Shown here: positions 7,033-7,840 of the stretch, piece after piece
How the letters are laid out: each line of letters begins with the position of its first letter
Numbering within the stretch: the stretch's first letter is position 1
From: Candidatus Izemoplasma sp.
Lineage (GTDB): Bacteria; Bacillota_I; Bacilli_A; Izemoplasmatales; Izemoplasmataceae
Assembly: GCA_007117555.1 (NCBI GenBank)
Contig: SKGI01000023.1
Coordinates: 1-7,840, forward strand
DNA: 7,840 nucleotides
Direction: 5' to 3'
The notes under the pieces: model-generated
What the model saw: only the letters and a program-made list of their open reading frames with translations
What the model was told of the DNA's origin: nothing
Databases searched by the model: none
Made by a program: the position numbers and the translations under genes

Positions 7033-7088
7033 CAGGCAACCTCCGAGTTTTCATTAAAAAGAGTGGGGCTCGACCCACTCCTCAACAT
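7032..7088 (-). other. Possible 18-codon leader ORF through the rimP attenuator
   Basis: A reading frame starts at ATG 7088, about eight bases from the predicted transcript start. It runs through both arms of the terminator hairpin and its T tract, and ends in TGA sharing one base with the rimP start (TGATG). The predicted peptide is MLRSGSSPTLFNENSEVA. No Shine-Dalgarno is visible before it, and a frame this short can arise by chance. It is listed because of its position, not as a proven gene. Confidence 0.2.
7056..7080 (-). terminator. Intrinsic terminator or attenuator in the rimP-nusA leader
   Basis: On the minus strand GAGTGGG and CCCACTC form a perfect 7-base-pair, GC-rich stem around the loop TCGAGC (7080-7061). 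TTTTT follows (7060-7056), then AATG, so the distal U tract is interrupted. Only ten bases separate the T run from the rimP Shine-Dalgarno, so no promoter fits between them and operon transcription must read through. It may also stop transcripts from the methyltransferase gene. Its position matches a leader attenuator. Confidence 0.85.
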
Positions 7089-7100
7089 TATGCTGCAATA

Positions 7101-7129
7101 ATTTTATCATAAACGGCTTATTAATGCAA
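7101..7129 (-). promoter_or_regulatory. Sigma-A-type promoter of the rimP-nusA-infB operon
   Basis: On the minus strand TTGCAT (7129-7124) and TAAAAT (7106-7101) are separated by exactly 17 bases, and TGA before the -10 adds a TGn extended -10. The start would fall near 7094-7096, giving a leader of about 63 bases with only about 14 bases before the terminator stem. It lies just downstream of the methyltransferase stop codon. The -35 match is partial. Confidence 0.65.
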
Positions 7130-7141
7130 GTATTTTATGGC

Positions 7142-7840
7142 TCAATCCCCTTTAAAGATGGGCTGTCCGGCAAGGGCATGCATGATAATGCCACCTGCGA
7201 CACTGACGTTTAAACTTTCAAAGCCATCCATCGGGATGGTAATTTCTTTATCCGCAAGCTGTAGCGCTTCAGAACTTAATCCTTGTCCTTCATGGCCAAG
7301 CATGAGGCAAACCGACCTGTTTGGACGCATTGTTTGAGTTTGTGTCGTTCTTGGTACTGCCGCATAAAGCACATGGTCTGGGAACTTGGTTTTAAATGTC
7401 GCAATGTCAAAATAGTTGACTGATAGATGAAAGAGGGCACCTTGTGTTGCACGCAATACTTTGGGGTTAAACAAGTCAACACACTCCGATGCGACGAGCG
7501 ATGTAAAACCAAAAGCTACGGCACTTCGAATCAAAGCACCCATGTTCCCAGGGTCTTGAATCCGCTCAAGAAATAAAACACGCTTCCTTATGTCCGTTGG
7601 CAAAACCGTTTTGCACACACCAATAATGGCTGGGATGGTTTTTGCTTGGGTTATTTTTTTCATCACGTGTTCACTTAATAAGACCGCATCGGGATAAGCG
7701 GATTCAGCTTTCAAAGCATAGACTTGTTCAAGCAACCCGAACTCTTTTGCAGTTTGCACGAGATGATATCCTTCAACGATACATTGATCCTGACGATCGC
7801 GATATTTTTTCATTTGTAGTTTTGCGAGTTCTTTAACACG
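7142..7840 (-). CDS. SpoU/TrmH-family RNA 2'-O-methyltransferase (partial, 5' end beyond the right edge)
   Basis: This SPOUT enzyme transfers a methyl group from S-adenosylmethionine to a ribose 2'-OH, most likely in 23S rRNA. There are 232 visible residues, and the frame stays open to the window edge. The ATG at 7813 is internal: codons before it read RVKELAKLQ, joining the usual N-terminal K-x-R substrate-binding segment (MKKYRDRQ...VEGYHLV). Counted from the edge, motif 1 is DPGNMGALIRSA with Asn99 and Arg105, motif 2 is MLGHEGQGLS near 180-189, and motif 3 is IPMDGFESLNVSVAGG with Asn211, which together form the trefoil-knot cofactor site. All key residues are present. The closest well-known type is YsgA/RlmB-like, but the target nucleotide cannot be told. 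It ends 109 bases before rimP and is probably a separate unit. Confidence 0.93.
   Translation of the reverse strand, partial: RVKELAKLQMKKYRDRQDQCIVEGYHLVQTAKEFGLLEQVYALKAESAYPDAVLLSEHVMKKITQAKTIPAIIGVCKTVLPTDIRKRVLFLERIQDPGNMGALIRSAVAFGFTSLVASECVDLFNPKVLRATQGALFHLSVNYFDIATFKTKFPDHVLYAAVPRTTQTQTMRPNRSVCLMLGHEGQGLSSEALQLADKEITIPMDGFESLNVSVAGGIIMHALAGQPIFKGD

Noticed and set aside
1..7840. Use of a mycoplasma-type code in which TGA encodes tryptophan
   Set aside because: TGA ends infB, uvrC, ylxQ, ylxR and the methyltransferase at expected family lengths, and tryptophan is TGG at the sites checked in NusA, IF-2, UvrC and the exonuclease.
1..7840. A new defence, mobile or CRISPR system
   Set aside because: All frames of notable length belong to recognised housekeeping families. 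There are no spaced direct repeats, transposase motifs, attachment-site duplications or tRNA-like folds that I could see.

Overview
This window is a stretch of bacterial housekeeping DNA with every gene on the minus strand, so transcription runs from right to left. From upstream to downstream it holds a SpoU-type rRNA methyltransferase (5' end off the right edge), then rimP, nusA, ylxR (rnpM), ylxQ, infB and rbfA, then a separate unit of uvrC and a DEDDh 3'-5' exonuclease (3' end off the left edge). All nine protein genes are of known families. I did not find a new defence system, mobile element, CRISPR array, tRNA or rRNA. The useful novelty lies in control signals and gene boundaries.

The order nusA-ylxR-ylxQ-infB, with a short IF-2 and a NusA that lacks C-terminal repeats, points to Bacillota or a close relative. 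The code is standard: tryptophan is TGG at the sites checked, and five of the eight visible stop codons are TGA. That excludes the code-4 mollicutes (Mycoplasma, Spiroplasma) but allows Acholeplasma-like or Erysipelotrichia-like lineages. Three lines counted by hand gave about 42-45% G+C. I cannot name the organism more closely.

Layout by region. At 7142-7840 the methyltransferase ends with TGA. A 109-base spacer (7033-7141) follows, with a sigma-A-like promoter (17-base spacing, TGn extended -10), then an intrinsic-terminator hairpin with a T tract only about ten bases before the rimP Shine-Dalgarno. Any transcript reaching rimP must cross this hairpin. From 7032 to 2753 six genes are packed end to end with overlaps of 4, 11 and 17 bases and gaps of 10 and 27 bases. 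They form one ribosome-assembly, translation-initiation and transcription-elongation operon, closed by a strong terminator at the rbfA stop codon. At 2663-1, uvrC has its own extended -10 promoter and is followed after 6 bases by the exonuclease gene, whose Shine-Dalgarno overlaps the uvrC stop.

How they work together: RimP and RbfA mature the 30S subunit, IF-2 delivers initiator tRNA, NusA controls pausing and termination, and YlxR and YlxQ are small RNA-binding proteins. The terminator in the rimP leader fits the NusA autoregulation by attenuation known in Bacillus subtilis. UvrC makes both incisions in nucleotide excision repair, and the co-transcribed exonuclease may act in nucleic-acid trimming, although its substrate cannot be read from the sequence.
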